Below, in pieces: positions 1 through 9,132 of a stretch of 64,000 bases of DNA. Both the position numbers and the translations under genes were made by a program. The notes beneath the pieces were generated by a model, which made no database searches, was not told the DNA's origin, and was given only the letters and a program-made list of their open reading frames with translations. Position 1 is the first letter of the stretch. Each line of letters starts with the position of its first letter. The stretch is from Mycobacterium heidelbergense (GTDB taxonomy: Bacteria > Actinomycetota > Actinomycetes > Mycobacteriales > Mycobacteriaceae), in contig NZ_AP022615.1 in the NCBI RefSeq assembly GCF_010730745.1, forward strand, positions 4,340,001-4,404,000. Direction: 5' to 3'.

Positions 1-183
1 ATGGATACCCAGCATTTATTACGGGAATGTGCCGACGCTGGCTTGGCCGGCGGTGCGCTTTACGACGGCCTCGTGGCCGCGGCTGCCCGCAAGCACAAGC
101 TGCCGCTCATAACGTGCGACCGACGGGCCGAAGCGACATATCGCGTACTAGGTGTGACCTATGAGCTGCTATCTGCGGCTTGA
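1..183 (+). CDS. PIN-domain toxin (VapC-like), C-terminal part
   Basis: The 60 residues resemble the C-terminal half of a VapC ribonuclease: an ALYDGLVAAAA helix carrying the conserved Asp, then LITCDRRAEATYR, the usual PIN strand and helix. The N-terminal DTS/DAS aspartate is absent because the window starts here; the gene very probably begins further left. It would act as a cytoplasmic Mg-dependent RNase held by a VapB antitoxin encoded upstream, outside the window. A copy of the island repeat lies 77 bp past its stop. Confidence 0.6.
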   Translation: MDTQHLLRECADAGLAGGALYDGLVAAAARKHKLPLITCDRRAEATYRVLGVTYELLSAA

Positions 184-260
184 CGATGAAGGCTGAAATC
201 TGTGAGAGGAAACGAATCATTATGTAGCCCAACATAACTCGCATGGGTTTTATGCCGATA

Positions 261-296
261 AGCAACATTATGTCAGGTAAAGTACTGCATATTGCA
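261..296 (+). repeat. Island repeat, copy R1 (partial)
   Basis: Only the right half is preserved: GTAAAGTA followed by CTGCATATTGC, which matches the inverted third box of the other copies, with a decayed left arm (ATTATGTCAG). It sits between the PIN gene and the integrase. The rest of the 340-base gap before the integrase shows only the palindrome described separately. Confidence 0.55.
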
Positions 297-472
297 TCAG
301 ATGAATCATTGCCTGACCCCTTGTTGGGCCACCGCTCCTCCCGTCGTTTTCGGCTGCGTTGCAAGCCTTTCCGCCCGCCGTCCCTGTGGTGCGGACTTCT
401 GTCGGCTGCGATGTCGGCTGCGCCCGCGGACGCTCCAGCGACACGCTGACCTGGGGTCTTGACTTGATGATG

Positions 473-501
473 CAACAGATGAATCATTGATTCATCTGTT
501 G
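473..501. promoter_or_regulatory. 29-bp perfect palindrome upstream of integrase
   Basis: CAACAGATGAATCA, one T, then its exact reverse complement: two 14-bp arms ending 23 bp before the integrase start. A related half-site, CAGATGAATCATT, occurs at 298-310. The site could be an operator for the small XRE regulator of the same operon, or a recombinase core site. The sequence alone does not decide. Confidence 0.6.
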
Positions 502-524
502 ATACCAGATGGCGGGAGTTTCGG

Positions 525-1634
525 GTGGCAGTCGACGACGTCGGACGTGCATATCTCGTTGACGCGGTCAGGCCCCTGCACCCTGAAGAACAGACAGTCG
601 CCGAAATGCTCCAAGGCTGGCGCAACCAGCAGCTCAGCCGCAATCTGCAGTTCGAGACTATCGACGCCCGTATCAAGCAGGTGCAGCGCTTCATCGAGCA
701 CTCGAATGAGTTCCCATGGACCTGGACCGTCGCCATGGTCGACGAGTTCTTCGGCGATCTTCGCAGTATCCACAAACTCGCCCCGTCGTCGATCCGTTCG
801 TATCAGGTCGGCCTGCGGCAGTTCTGCTCCTATGTCAGCAATCCGGACTACGGCTGGGACCGCGTCTGCGAAGCACTGTTCGGGACCCACCCATCCCAGG
901 TCTTCTTCGACTGGAACACCGCTCGACACGTCCAGGAGAACGAAGCTCAACCCGAGAAGCGCGCATTCACCAAGCGCGAACTTCAAGACTTCTTCGATCA
1001 TGCCGATGAGCAGGTATCTGCCGTCGTAGCTTCGGGCAGAAAGGGTTGGCTGTCCGCCTACCGCGACGCCGTGATGTTCAAGATCGCCTACTCGTATGGA
1101 TTGCGGTTCAACGAACTGGCCCACCTGCAGACGGTCGACTTCGTAAGGAACCCCCAAGCTAAAGAGTTCGGTAAGTTTGGGCTCGTCCATGTGCGATACG
1201 GCAAAGCGAAGAAGGGCTCCCCACCGAAGCGGCGCAGCGTCTTGACCGTTTTCGACTGGACGCCCGAAGTACTGGTCGACTGGCTGGAGAATGGTCAGCA
1301 CCACATGGACGACGGGATCGACCTGTTCCCCAGTGAACGCGGCAACCTCGTTTCGGAAACCACACTCATCAGGCAGTTCCGCCGCTACTGCGACGATCTC
1401 GACCTCTCGCCCGGCCTCGATCTCCACTCGTTCCGACGGTCCTATGCGACGCACTTGCTCGAAGCCGGCTGGGATGCGATGTTCGTTCAGCACCAAATGG
1501 GCCATGAGCACGCGTCGACCACAGCGATCTATAGCTGTGTAAGCAGCGACTACCGCACCCGGACGCTGCGAAATGCGCTCGACGCCACCATCGCTGCCGC
1601 GCTGTCTCCGACGCTGAACGGTGGCACCGGATGA
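525..1634 (+). CDS. Tyrosine-type site-specific recombinase/integrase
   Basis: This 369-residue protein has an N-terminal SAM-like DNA-binding part (about residues 24-130) and a C-terminal catalytic domain. Visible catalytic residues are Arg194 (SYGLRFNEL), Lys229 as the candidate lysine, His301-x-x-Arg304 (HSFRR), His327 (QMGHEH) and Tyr336 (TTAIYS), so it looks active. It should cut and rejoin DNA through a phosphotyrosine link. The start is GTG. Its stop overlaps the next gene's ATG, so the three recombination genes form one operon. It lies at the left end of the TA and defence island and is the best candidate for the enzyme that moves it. It is not an obvious IntI; no IntI-specific insertion was recognised. 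Confidence 0.9.
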   Translation: MAVDDVGRAYLVDAVRPLHPEEQTVAEMLQGWRNQQLSRNLQFETIDARIKQVQRFIEHSNEFPWTWTVAMVDEFFGDLRSIHKLAPSSIRSYQVGLRQFCSYVSNPDYGWDRVCEALFGTHPSQVFFDWNTARHVQENEAQPEKRAFTKRELQDFFDHADEQVSAVVASGRKGWLSAYRDAVMFKIAYSYGLRFNELAHLQTVDFVRNPQAKEFGKFGLVHVRYGKAKKGSPPKRRSVLTVFDWTPEVLVDWLENGQHHMDDGIDLFPSERGNLVSETTLIRQFRRYCDDLDLSPGLDLHSFRRSYATHLLEAGWDAMFVQHQMGHEHASTTAIYSCVSSDYRTRTLRNALDATIAAALSPTLNGGTG

Positions 1635-1966
1635 AACGCGATGTCGATTACCAATGGCGCCTCGCCGAGCTCATGGCGGGTAACCAGATGCACAACAGCA
1701 CCGATCTCATCCCACGGCTGAATGAACGCGGCATCACGCTGTCACGGCCCCAGGTCTACCGGCTCGTCCACCAACGACCCGAACGAGTTTCTCTGAAGCT
1801 CATCGCCGCGCTCTGCGACATCTTCGGCTGCGGCCCAGACGATCTCGTCACGGTTACCGCTGCGGACGCCCGAAAGAAGGCCGCTAGCGCCGGCCGAGAG
1901 AACGTCGTCGAACTGAATAAGGCCATCCGCCCCAAACGTGCTCGGATCCTTAGCGATGACGATTGA
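1631..1966 (+). CDS. Small XRE (Cro/C1-like) helix-turn-helix regulator
   Basis: This 111-residue protein has a helix-turn-helix near residues 32-75: ITLSRPQVYRLVHQ is the recognition-helix region, then SLKLIAALCDIFGCGPDDL, typical of single-domain Cro/C1 proteins. The C-terminus is basic (RPKRARI). ATGA overlap with the integrase upstream and an 11-bp overlap with the recombinase-like gene downstream indicate translational coupling. It may repress the operon at the palindrome at 473-501 or act as an accessory factor for recombination. That role is inference. Confidence 0.8.
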   Translation: MKRDVDYQWRLAELMAGNQMHNSTDLIPRLNERGITLSRPQVYRLVHQRPERVSLKLIAALCDIFGCGPDDLVTVTAADARKKAASAGRENVVELNKAIRPKRARILSDDD

Positions 1967-3467
1967 ACCGCAGCGTCGGAACACCGTCCGCGGCCGACCA
2001 AAAGTCACCGACGGATCAATGGATTGCGCTCGATGCCACCGCGAGATGCGGCGCACGACAGCAACATGGCCAGACGGCCGCATCTGCAATTCCTGCTATT
2101 ACGAAGCAACCAGCCTCTACGGCGACTGCCCCAGCTGCGGATTTCACCGCCTCCTGCCCGGCCGACTGGACATCGGCGAGCAACCGGTGTGTCGAGACTG
2201 CGCGCGTATTCGCCAGAGCTTCTACTGCACATCATGCAACGAGGAGCGCCGACCCTACCGCGGCAACGTATGCGCGCGGTGCAGCCTCCGTGGTGATCTT
2301 GAGAGAACATTCGTGCACTCCAACTCCCCCGCGGGCTTCTCTCAACTCATCGACGCCCTATGCGCAGCTGATCGCGCCGAGAGCATCATCACGTGGAAAC
2401 GGTCGGACAAGGTTCAAGAACTCCTACGCTCCCTCGGAGATGGCGCCACTCCCGTCACCCACGACGGCCTGGACCAGTACGCGCCCGCGGGCCGGCACGT
2501 CGACCATCTCCGGGCAATCCTGCAGCACCACGAAGTATTGCCGACCCGCGACAAGTACCTCGCCTACTTCGAGCGGTGGATCGAAGACAGGCTGCGCCCG
2601 ATCTCAGATCCCCAAATTTCCACGCCAATAAGGCAATTCGCTACCTGGCACCACCTCAAGCGAATCAACGAGTTAGCACTCGCCGGGAGGCCGACGCGCG
2701 GGCCCGTTCACGCTTCGAAGCAGGACATCACCGAGGCGCTGAAGTTCCTTGAGTGGCTTCGAAGCGAACATGGACGAATGATCGCCGACTGCACACAGCA
2801 AGATGTCGACCTCTGGGTCACCACAGGTCCTACCACGCGGCACCTTGTCCGGACGTTCATCATCTGGTGCAAGAAGATGCGGGTCAACCGATCAATTACG
2901 CTAGGACATCGGCAGGCCAAGACAGCCCGCGTTCTCACACAAGACCAGCGACTCGAGTGGATTCGAGAGCTCCTGTCCGGCGACAGCGAATCGCTCCCCT
3001 ACCGCGTAGCAGGAACCCTGCTTCTGCTCTACGCACAGCCCCTCGTGAAAGTCGCATCAATACCGATGAGCAAGGTGCTTGTCACACCCGACGGACTGTC
3101 CTTAGAACTCGGAGTTACTCCGTCGCCCGTTCCCGAGCCATTCGCTGAATTGCTCAAGAGCCACATCACCGACAGGCCAAACCTTCGCACAGCAGGAGCA
3201 GATAATCTCTGGCTGTTTCCGGGGTATCGACCTGGCGAGCATTTGCACCCCAACACACTGATGGATCGTCTTCGGTGGCTCGGCATTGACTTGTTAGGGG
3301 CTCGCAACGCAGCCTTGCGAGAACTGGTCACGCAGGTCCCGCCGCCGGTCGTAGCCGAAATGCTCGGATATAGCGATCAAGTCGTGCACAGGCATGCGAG
3401 TCTGATCGCCCAACCCTGGGGTCGATATACGCACCCAGCCGACTCGCCCCAAGGGGGTCTCAAATGA
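1956..3467 (+). CDS. Zinc-ribbon tyrosine-recombinase-like protein (probably non-catalytic)
   Basis: The N-terminal third holds six CxxC pairs (CARC, CNSC, CPSC, CRDC, CTSC, CARC), consistent with three zinc ribbons. The remaining part follows the lambda-integrase layout, ending in a stretch (LRELVTQVPPPVVAEMLGY) that matches the alpha-helical core before the nucleophile. The catalytic signature is degraded: the first Arg, the HxxR and the GH are not where expected, while WGRY could supply a tyrosine. ATG at 1956 is preferred over an upstream GTG-like start because it sits in the overlap with the preceding stop. It is probably a partner of the integrase. Integrase, XRE and zinc-ribbon recombinase trios recur in actinobacteria (family knowledge from memory). 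Confidence 0.7.
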   Translation: MTIEPQRRNTVRGRPKVTDGSMDCARCHREMRRTTATWPDGRICNSCYYEATSLYGDCPSCGFHRLLPGRLDIGEQPVCRDCARIRQSFYCTSCNEERRPYRGNVCARCSLRGDLERTFVHSNSPAGFSQLIDALCAADRAESIITWKRSDKVQELLRSLGDGATPVTHDGLDQYAPAGRHVDHLRAILQHHEVLPTRDKYLAYFERWIEDRLRPISDPQISTPIRQFATWHHLKRINELALAGRPTRGPVHASKQDITEALKFLEWLRSEHGRMIADCTQQDVDLWVTTGPTTRHLVRTFIIWCKKMRVNRSITLGHRQAKTARVLTQDQRLEWIRELLSGDSESLPYRVAGTLLLLYAQPLVKVASIPMSKVLVTPDGLSLELGVTPSPVPEPFAELLKSHITDRPNLRTAGADNLWLFPGYRPGEHLHPNTLMDRLRWLGIDLLGARNAALRELVTQVPPPVVAEMLGYSDQVVHRHASLIAQPWGRYTHPADSPQGGLK

Positions 3468-3554
3468 CAACCTATCTCGAGATGTTGGAAGTGTAAGTGT
3501 TTATCGAACAACTGCAGGTCGAGTCAGAAGGCTCTCCAGCTCGGAAACTCGGCC

Positions 3555-4367
3555 ATGCGTGATCTTGGGCTTGATCCCGAGTCTTTTATCGGCGTGGTTA
3601 CGAGTTCTCAACAGTCCGACTATTTAGTGGTCAGGATGTCGGCTGGATTCGCCGCGAAGCTTAGCCCCGATCTGGGCATCGCCTTCCGGCGGTGTTATGT
3701 CACAGACGGTGCGATCGACCAGCGGGTGACGGAGACGGGGGCAACGAGACGCGAGATCGTCGAAGTAAAGCTCCCTGATCGCGGCTCGGTCATGGCCGGA
3801 GATTTCGGGGAAATCCTCACGTCGTTGGTGCAGGCCGTCGAAGACCATCAAAGTGAGTTACTTGACCCAAGGAAGTGGCGGCTCAAGAACGATCGCACCA
3901 AGGCAGCGCCTCGATCTGACGTGGTGCAGTTCGTCTTGCCCGAGTGGCCCGAGGCGTCCGCCAATGATCGCCTGATCTGTTCGGAGGTGAAGACCAAATC
4001 AACCAAGGGCGAGCATTCTCCGATCCTGCAGGCTATAACCGATTCCGAGAAAGACAGTGACGGCAGGTTGATCAAGACGCTGGTCTGGCTACGCGAACGA
4101 GCATTAGACACAGGTCTAGAGACGGTCTCTGTTGGCCAGCTGGACCGGTTCATCAAAGCGGTGGACTACCCGGCAGCGACCCATGAATTTCGGGCGGTCG
4201 CAGTAGTCTGCGCGGACCTAATCGAGTCTGAACTCAAAGACATCGAACTGCCCGACTTGGAAGGCCGGGCATTGATGGTGCTCGTAGTTCCCGATCTGAA
4301 AGACACCTACGAGTCTGTGTACGACTCGATTCTAGAGACTGTGGCAGACGGCTCGAGCACGCCATGA
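3555..4367 (+). CDS. hamA: Hachiman defence protein HamA (DUF1837 nuclease)
   Basis: This 270-residue protein matches the DUF1837/HamA family, the effector of the Hachiman antiphage system. A PD-(D/E)xK-type arrangement is visible: Glu86 in GDFGEIL, Asp122 in PRSDVVQF and Glu144-Val-Lys146 in CSEVKTKS. The middle segment DPRKWRLKNDRT is also family-like. In known systems HamA binds HamB and is released to degrade DNA when HamB meets phage-damaged DNA. The stop overlaps the hamB start (ATGA), so the two are co-translated. The 87 bp upstream hold only a 10-codon reading frame and no recognisable gene. Confidence 0.82.
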   Translation: MRDLGLDPESFIGVVTSSQQSDYLVVRMSAGFAAKLSPDLGIAFRRCYVTDGAIDQRVTETGATRREIVEVKLPDRGSVMAGDFGEILTSLVQAVEDHQSELLDPRKWRLKNDRTKAAPRSDVVQFVLPEWPEASANDRLICSEVKTKSTKGEHSPILQAITDSEKDSDGRLIKTLVWLRERALDTGLETVSVGQLDRFIKAVDYPAATHEFRAVAVVCADLIESELKDIELPDLEGRALMVLVVPDLKDTYESVYDSILETVADGSSTP

Positions 4368-6460
4368 GAGACATACTCCGGCGGTGGATAGCTGATTCTG
4401 ACACTCGTCTGGCCATCGACGACTTCCGACTTCGACTGCAGCTGAGCGAGATTGCCTATCTTGACGGCCGTACAAGCGATCTGTACTACGCCCTAGTCGG
4501 TGAGCTCTTCGACACTCTGCGAGCAGATGTCGCGGACCGCGACTCGTGGGCGGCGTTGGGGAGAGCTTTATCGTCGATCAGCCGCGATCTGCAACGTGAA
4601 GCGAAACGCGATGCGCTATTTTTCGGCGCCGTCGCCTTCTACTGTGGAGGTTTCCCCGCGTCGGCGACGCTAACGATGCGCCAGACCCAGCCCGCCGACT
4701 GGAACGATGACGTTCACTTAACCTGCTTTGAGCTGCTCACGCGCCGTCGTCGTCCCGCCTCGGCAAGGATCGAGGATCTGTTATCCAGTGTCCGCGCCGG
4801 CTCAATCGACGCCATTACAGAGCTAGTCGCCCAGGCTGACCAAGAAGCCCTATCCGCATTGCAGGAGGGCCCCGACGAGTGGGTTCCACACCGTCTACAG
4901 GCCGCACTACTCCGCGCATTCCAGACATCGAATCTTCGGGCAGTGTTGCCGGATGGCGCGAATTCTCAATGGAATTCACTTGTGACCTCATTCCTAGATC
5001 GAGCACAACCGGTATGGGACTTCTTTCCATCCCAGATCGAAGCCATAGAGGCAGGGCTACTCACAAGTCCAGACACCTTCACCATCCAGATGCCAACCGG
5101 AGCCGGCAAAACCGCGCTCGCGGAGACCCTCCTCTTCAGCCACCTATCCAGCAACCCGGCGTCCAAAGCCGTCTTACTCGTTCCCTATCGCGCACTTGCG
5201 CGCGAATTGCGTCATTCAGTTGGACGGCATCTAACCCAGATGGGCATGCAGACCCGGACCGTCTACGGAGGTACGGTCCCGAGTCCGGAGGAAGGCGAAG
5301 ACCTTGACTCCGTTCGCGCCATCATCGCAACACCGGAAGCGCTAGTCGGTTTGCTTGGCGCACATCCCGAGATCGCCTCCGAAATATCGCTCGTAGTGTG
5401 CGACGAGGGGCACCTCCTCGCCGACGACTCGCGCGGCGTAAGTCTCGAACTCCTGTTAGCGAGGCTGCGCGCCCGAGAATCTGCACCTCGAATCGTGTTT
5501 GTGTCAGCCATCGTTCCCAACGTTGAGGAAATCAACGCCTGGCTCGGCGGCAACGACGACACCGTGGTGCGCAGTACGTACAGGCCCGCGATCGCCGAGT
5601 ACGCCGTGCTGCGGCCAACCGGCAAGGGAAAAGGCCGGACCGTAGGTCTCGAGTTCCAGGAACCTACGACTTCAGTTCCGGCACACACGCTTCCAGGTTT
5701 CCTAGCCGCGACGGATTTTGAGTTCATAAACCCGTCCACACGCCGAACCAATACCTACGACTACAGCTCAAAGAAGACACAAGCGATCGCTACGGCGCGC
5801 AAAGCACTCGCTATGGGTACAGTGGCTGTCTTCGCAGCGACCAAGACCGGCAAACAAGGCGTCATCGGGCTTGCAGAAGAACTTCTGAAGCAGATCGCCA
5901 GCCAAGTGCCGCTCCCGAATCCCCTTGAAGCCATTGAGGATTCCGAAAACCTCGCCGACGCAGTCGAGTACTTCGCTCAGGAATTCGGCTCAGACTGGAC
6001 AGGAACTCGAGCCCTTCAGGCCGGGGTCGTCGTCCACCACGGGGACCTCCCCCAAGAGACCCGAGAGGTGCTTGAAGAGCTGCTGGCGGAAGGGTATTCC
6101 GCAATGGTGCTCTGCACCAGCACCCTGGCGGAAGGCGTCAATCTTCCCATCCGCACCCTAGTCCTCTATTCAGTAACCCGCGGATCCGCGTCCGGAGAAT
6201 CTACTCCGATGCTCGCGCGCGACATCAAAAACCTCGTGGGCCGCGCAGGACGTGCCGGAAGCTCAACAAGAGGCCTGGTCATTTGCGCTAACGATGGCCA
6301 ATGGATACACATCCAACCTGTAGCACGGAACGCGCCGGGCGAGCCGGTCGCCGGAGCCCTCATCGAGCTGCTACGGCAGTTGCAGTCCGCGCTAGCCAGA
6401 CAGGCCGGTGACTTGAATAATGAAGCGTTAGAAGGAACTCCCGAACTGCTCTCTGGTTGA
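4364..6460 (+). CDS. hamB: Hachiman helicase HamB, N-terminal and helicase part (frame broken near 6450)
   Basis: This 698-residue superfamily 2 helicase has Walker A MPTGAGKT (243-250), a DEGH motif (347-350) in place of DEAH, SAIVPN (381-386) as motif III, a CTSTLAEGVNLP segment (584-595) and NLVGRAGRAG (623-632) as motif VI. The Ski2-like layout fits HamB, the DNA-sensing partner of HamA. About 220 residues of helical N-terminus precede the motor. The frame ends at ELLSG-stop, but the region after it continues in the +1 frame without a start codon (next entry), so the natural protein was probably about 990 residues. Confidence 0.85.
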   Translation: MRDILRRWIADSDTRLAIDDFRLRLQLSEIAYLDGRTSDLYYALVGELFDTLRADVADRDSWAALGRALSSISRDLQREAKRDALFFGAVAFYCGGFPASATLTMRQTQPADWNDDVHLTCFELLTRRRRPASARIEDLLSSVRAGSIDAITELVAQADQEALSALQEGPDEWVPHRLQAALLRAFQTSNLRAVLPDGANSQWNSLVTSFLDRAQPVWDFFPSQIEAIEAGLLTSPDTFTIQMPTGAGKTALAETLLFSHLSSNPASKAVLLVPYRALARELRHSVGRHLTQMGMQTRTVYGGTVPSPEEGEDLDSVRAIIATPEALVGLLGAHPEIASEISLVVCDEGHLLADDSRGVSLELLLARLRARESAPRIVFVSAIVPNVEEINAWLGGNDDTVVRSTYRPAIAEYAVLRPTGKGKGRTVGLEFQEPTTSVPAHTLPGFLAATDFEFINPSTRRTNTYDYSSKKTQAIATARKALAMGTVAVFAATKTGKQGVIGLAEELLKQIASQVPLPNPLEAIEDSENLADAVEYFAQEFGSDWTGTRALQAGVVVHHGDLPQETREVLEELLAEGYSAMVLCTSTLAEGVNLPIRTLVLYSVTRGSASGESTPMLARDIKNLVGRAGRAGSSTRGLVICANDGQWIHIQPVARNAPGEPVAGALIELLRQLQSALARQAGDLNNEALEGTPELLSG

Positions 6461-7325
6461 CGGAATCGACTCCGCACTAATCGAGCTAATCCACGAAGAA
6501 ATCGGCGACGAAGAGTTCGCCGCCATCGCCACAACACTTGCGGCACAAACCTTCGCCGCACAACAGGCAGACCCGCTGCAGAGGGACCTGCTCAGACGTG
6601 TGTTCCAGGCGCGGGCATCCCGACTATTGGGAATGCGAGCCTCGGGGCGACTCGCGTGGATCCAGGAGACCGGGGCGAGACCGCGTTTGGTCGATTCAGT
6701 CATCGCAGATCTGTATCCGAGGTACGCGGGCTGGCTGACGGTCGGTTCGCCGCTGGATGACGGGCTGCTTGATGCGACGCTGAACTGGGCCTTTGAGCAA
6801 ACAGGTTTTGAAGACATCGTCACTTCCGCGTTTGGCCAGGCAGACATTGCCGAACCCCATGACGTTCTTCGGTCCATTATCGCCGCGTGGCTGGAAGGTC
6901 GCCGCTATGTTGAGATTGCCGAGAGCTCTGCGCTCACGGTGGACCAACTACTGCGTATCCACACCCGAGTTGTGTTGTTTGACTTCGTCACATTAGTCGA
7001 ACAAGCGCTCGCAGTCCTTCAGTATCACCTCGCCCAGCAGGGTGAGGTGATGTCGCCGACAGCTGCAGCGTTCGCTGATCATCTTCGGTATGGGGTGCCC
7101 ACCCAAACTGCGCGAGATCTGATGGCGAGAGGATTGCGCCATCGCGTAGCGGCTGTCGCGTTAGGAGCAGAGTCCGCGTTCACGTCCAACGCCAACATCT
7201 TCGTCACGCCTGAATCGATCGCGCGAGAACTTCTTCAAGACACCGATTTGTGGTCGTCACGTCTCGGGACACTTGTTTACCAAAGAACCGTCTATGACGT
7301 GCGAACAGACCGGCCGGCGACCTAA
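6432..7325 (+). pseudogene. hamB: HamB C-terminal region, in shifted frame
   Basis: Open reading in the frame +1 to hamB starts right after a stop at 6429-6431 and runs 297 codons. Its first 56 codons (LVDGIDSALIELIHEEIG and on) contain no ATG, GTG or TTG, so it cannot be an independent gene from that point; a GTG appears only at 6600. The sequence is all-helical and reads as the natural continuation of HamB. The switch point lies in GCTCTCTGGTTGAC (6448-6461). One extra base there, or loss of one CT from a CT run, would explain it. Programmed +1 slippage at GGT-TGA-C is a remote alternative. Confidence 0.75.
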
Positions 7326-7511
7326 GGTTTCACCATGTCGGCCTAGACTCCGCCGTCGAAGTCACACGTCAGGGGTCGTGACGCACGTCGGACGCGGCGT
7401 GCACAACAGGGGCGTCTATCGAAAATCGGCCCCTGACGCAGGCGGGCCGGGGATGCCTGTCCACTTCCCGGACCCGCCCTCCCGGGATTACACCCCGTAC
7501 GATGTCAAGTT

Positions 7512-8489
7512 CTAGACTGCGCGTAGTCGACGATTCCAATCCACAAGCGAGGCAAGGTGCTTGGCATTCACGCCGAGCTTCTTCGCGACGGCGGCGACAC
7601 CGCCGTTCACATCGACCAGGCGGCCGAACAGGCTGCCCGCAACCGGTTCGATCTCTCCGGGCTCGCGCTTGCGCCACTTCGACATCTGGATCTGCAGCGC
7701 TCGGTACCGTGAGTCGTCGATGTAGTCCAGTTCGTGAGCGCGATAGATGATCGCGGCAGCGGACATGCCCCACGACCCCTTTAGGCTGATGAAGTGCCTT
7801 AATGTGGGCTTGTCAACCATGGCTGCGTCGAAGTCGTCGCGCGGGAACAGCAGGGTACCCGCGAATCGGTTGGCTTCGCTCTCTGTGGTGTCGTGGCGCC
7901 GGCTGTGGAACATCAGGTGTCCGCACTCGTGGCCTACAGTGATCCTGAATCGGTCGCCGGTGACGAACGGGTCCGTGCCAATGACCGGGATACCGTTCAC
8001 CCATGACGACAGTCCGTCGAGGCCGGGGAGATGGGGTATCGGCACTAGACAGACGCCCGCGCGCTCGACGGCCGCGGTGAGGTTACGTATGGGACCGTTA
8101 TCCTCTTGGCCGAGCAAGGCGCGGAATTCGCCGCTCAATTCATCGATTTCGTTGAGGTCCGACGTGCTGGGGACGCGCTGTAGCAGCACGCGGGGGGCGT
8201 TCGGCGTGACATCGAGCAGTTCTCCAAACACTTCACCGGCGAGACGGAGAAGCTCTTTGGCGCGTTTCTTCGCGGCGACGGCGGTGGAGGCGCGGGCGCG
8301 GTGGATGGGCTCCGACATGTCTGGCAGGGTGAGGCGGCGTGGGTCGTATCCGATAGCGGTCAGATCGCCGTTGAATGGGCGTCGCCCGCTTTCAATCGCC
8401 GAGACCATCGGCACCGACAGGCCGACCAGGCCGGCCAGGTCGGCTTGGTTGAGCCCCTCAATGTCTCGAAATGCTCGCAGCCGGTTCAC
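7512..8489 (-). CDS. XRE-ImmA/IrrE family metallopeptidase regulator
   Basis: This 326-residue protein starts from GTG at 8489. An N-terminal Cro/C1 helix-turn-helix (LNQADLAGLVGLSVPMVSAI) is followed by an ImmA/IrrE zinc-peptidase domain with the motif GHECGHLMFH (HExxH) and a downstream ESEANRFAGTLLFP helix. Proteins of this build bind an operator, and the protease part cleaves or controls a partner, as with ImmA and the ImmR repressor. The start overlaps the stop of the restored upstream gene as GTGA. It probably regulates its own operon through the inverted repeats at 9049-9085. Confidence 0.85.
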   Translation of the reverse strand: MNRLRAFRDIEGLNQADLAGLVGLSVPMVSAIESGRRPFNGDLTAIGYDPRRLTLPDMSEPIHRARASTAVAAKKRAKELLRLAGEVFGELLDVTPNAPRVLLQRVPSTSDLNEIDELSGEFRALLGQEDNGPIRNLTAAVERAGVCLVPIPHLPGLDGLSSWVNGIPVIGTDPFVTGDRFRITVGHECGHLMFHSRRHDTTESEANRFAGTLLFPRDDFDAAMVDKPTLRHFISLKGSWGMSAAAIIYRAHELDYIDDSRYRALQIQMSKWRKREPGEIEPVAGSLFGRLVDVNGGVAAVAKKLGVNAKHLASLVDWNRRLRAV

Positions 8490-9039
8490 TGCGGTTCGCC
8501 ACCCGCTTCGATATCGGGGTTGCCCAGGTCGTCGAACGCGTCGATCTGACCTTGGTCGAACTTTCTGGAGGCGGCCGGGAGATCTTCGAATCGCCAAAGC
8601 TGATCGCATGCATTTCGCCGCTGGGGATGAGGCGCTTCGACTTGTTGGTGTGGGTCGTGGCGGACTGCCACAGCGACAGTCCTGGCTTGTCGAACCGGTA
8701 GATCAACAGACCGACGTCGACCTTTGGCTTGATGTCGAACAGAGTCCATTCGGTGTGCGACTTCTCGATCGACACGGCCGACATACTGCGCAGCAAGAAG
8801 GTCTTCTTGATTTCGTTGTCGGTCACCTGGACCCGCCCAAACTCGACGTACTCCTTGTGGAGTTCGTAGCGCTCGGAGTCGCCGATCTGGGCCTGCACCA
8901 CAGACCGTAGATGGTGTGCCTTGGCGAGCATCGTGGGCGGAATGTCCCACTCGGACTTGAACTTCCGGCTGTAATCGGCGGTAGCGAGGTACCCCGACAT
9001 CATGATGTGGGCGAATTCATCGAGGTCAGAAGCCTGCAT
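8486..9039 (-). pseudogene. Unknown partner of the ImmA-type regulator, single-base frameshift
   Basis: Translation from the ATG at 9039 reads MQASDLDEFAHIMMSGYL and runs normally to GEMHAISFGD. It then turns into a basic, low-quality tail ending at 8458. In the neighbouring frame an acidic, ordinary tail (FEDLPAASRKFDQGQ, then DDLGNPDIEAGGEPQ) begins at the same point and stops at 8486, exactly where the downstream GTG overlaps. Restoring one T near 8589 (GATTTCGAA instead of GATTCGAA) gives a clean protein of about 185 residues. No family was recognised. It is co-transcribed with the peptidase regulator and could be its substrate or a toxin partner. Confidence 0.6.
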
Positions 9040-9048
9040 GGCCGAAAT

Positions 9049-9085
9049 GCTACATTCGATGTAGAAATTTTACAAGGAATGTAGC
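9049..9085. promoter_or_regulatory. Inverted-repeat operator of the ImmA operon
   Basis: GCTACATTC (9049-9057) and its exact reverse complement GAATGTAGC (9077-9085) flank a 19-bp spacer. Inside, CTACAT-TCG-ATGTAG (9050-9064) is a second, shorter inverted repeat. The site begins 10 bp upstream of the first ATG of the minus-strand operon, the expected place for autoregulation by its XRE domain. Confidence 0.65.
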
Positions 9086-9132
9086 AATCCGGACTCCCTC
9101 GGCGTGTCGCCATCCGGTCCGAATTTCGGAGT

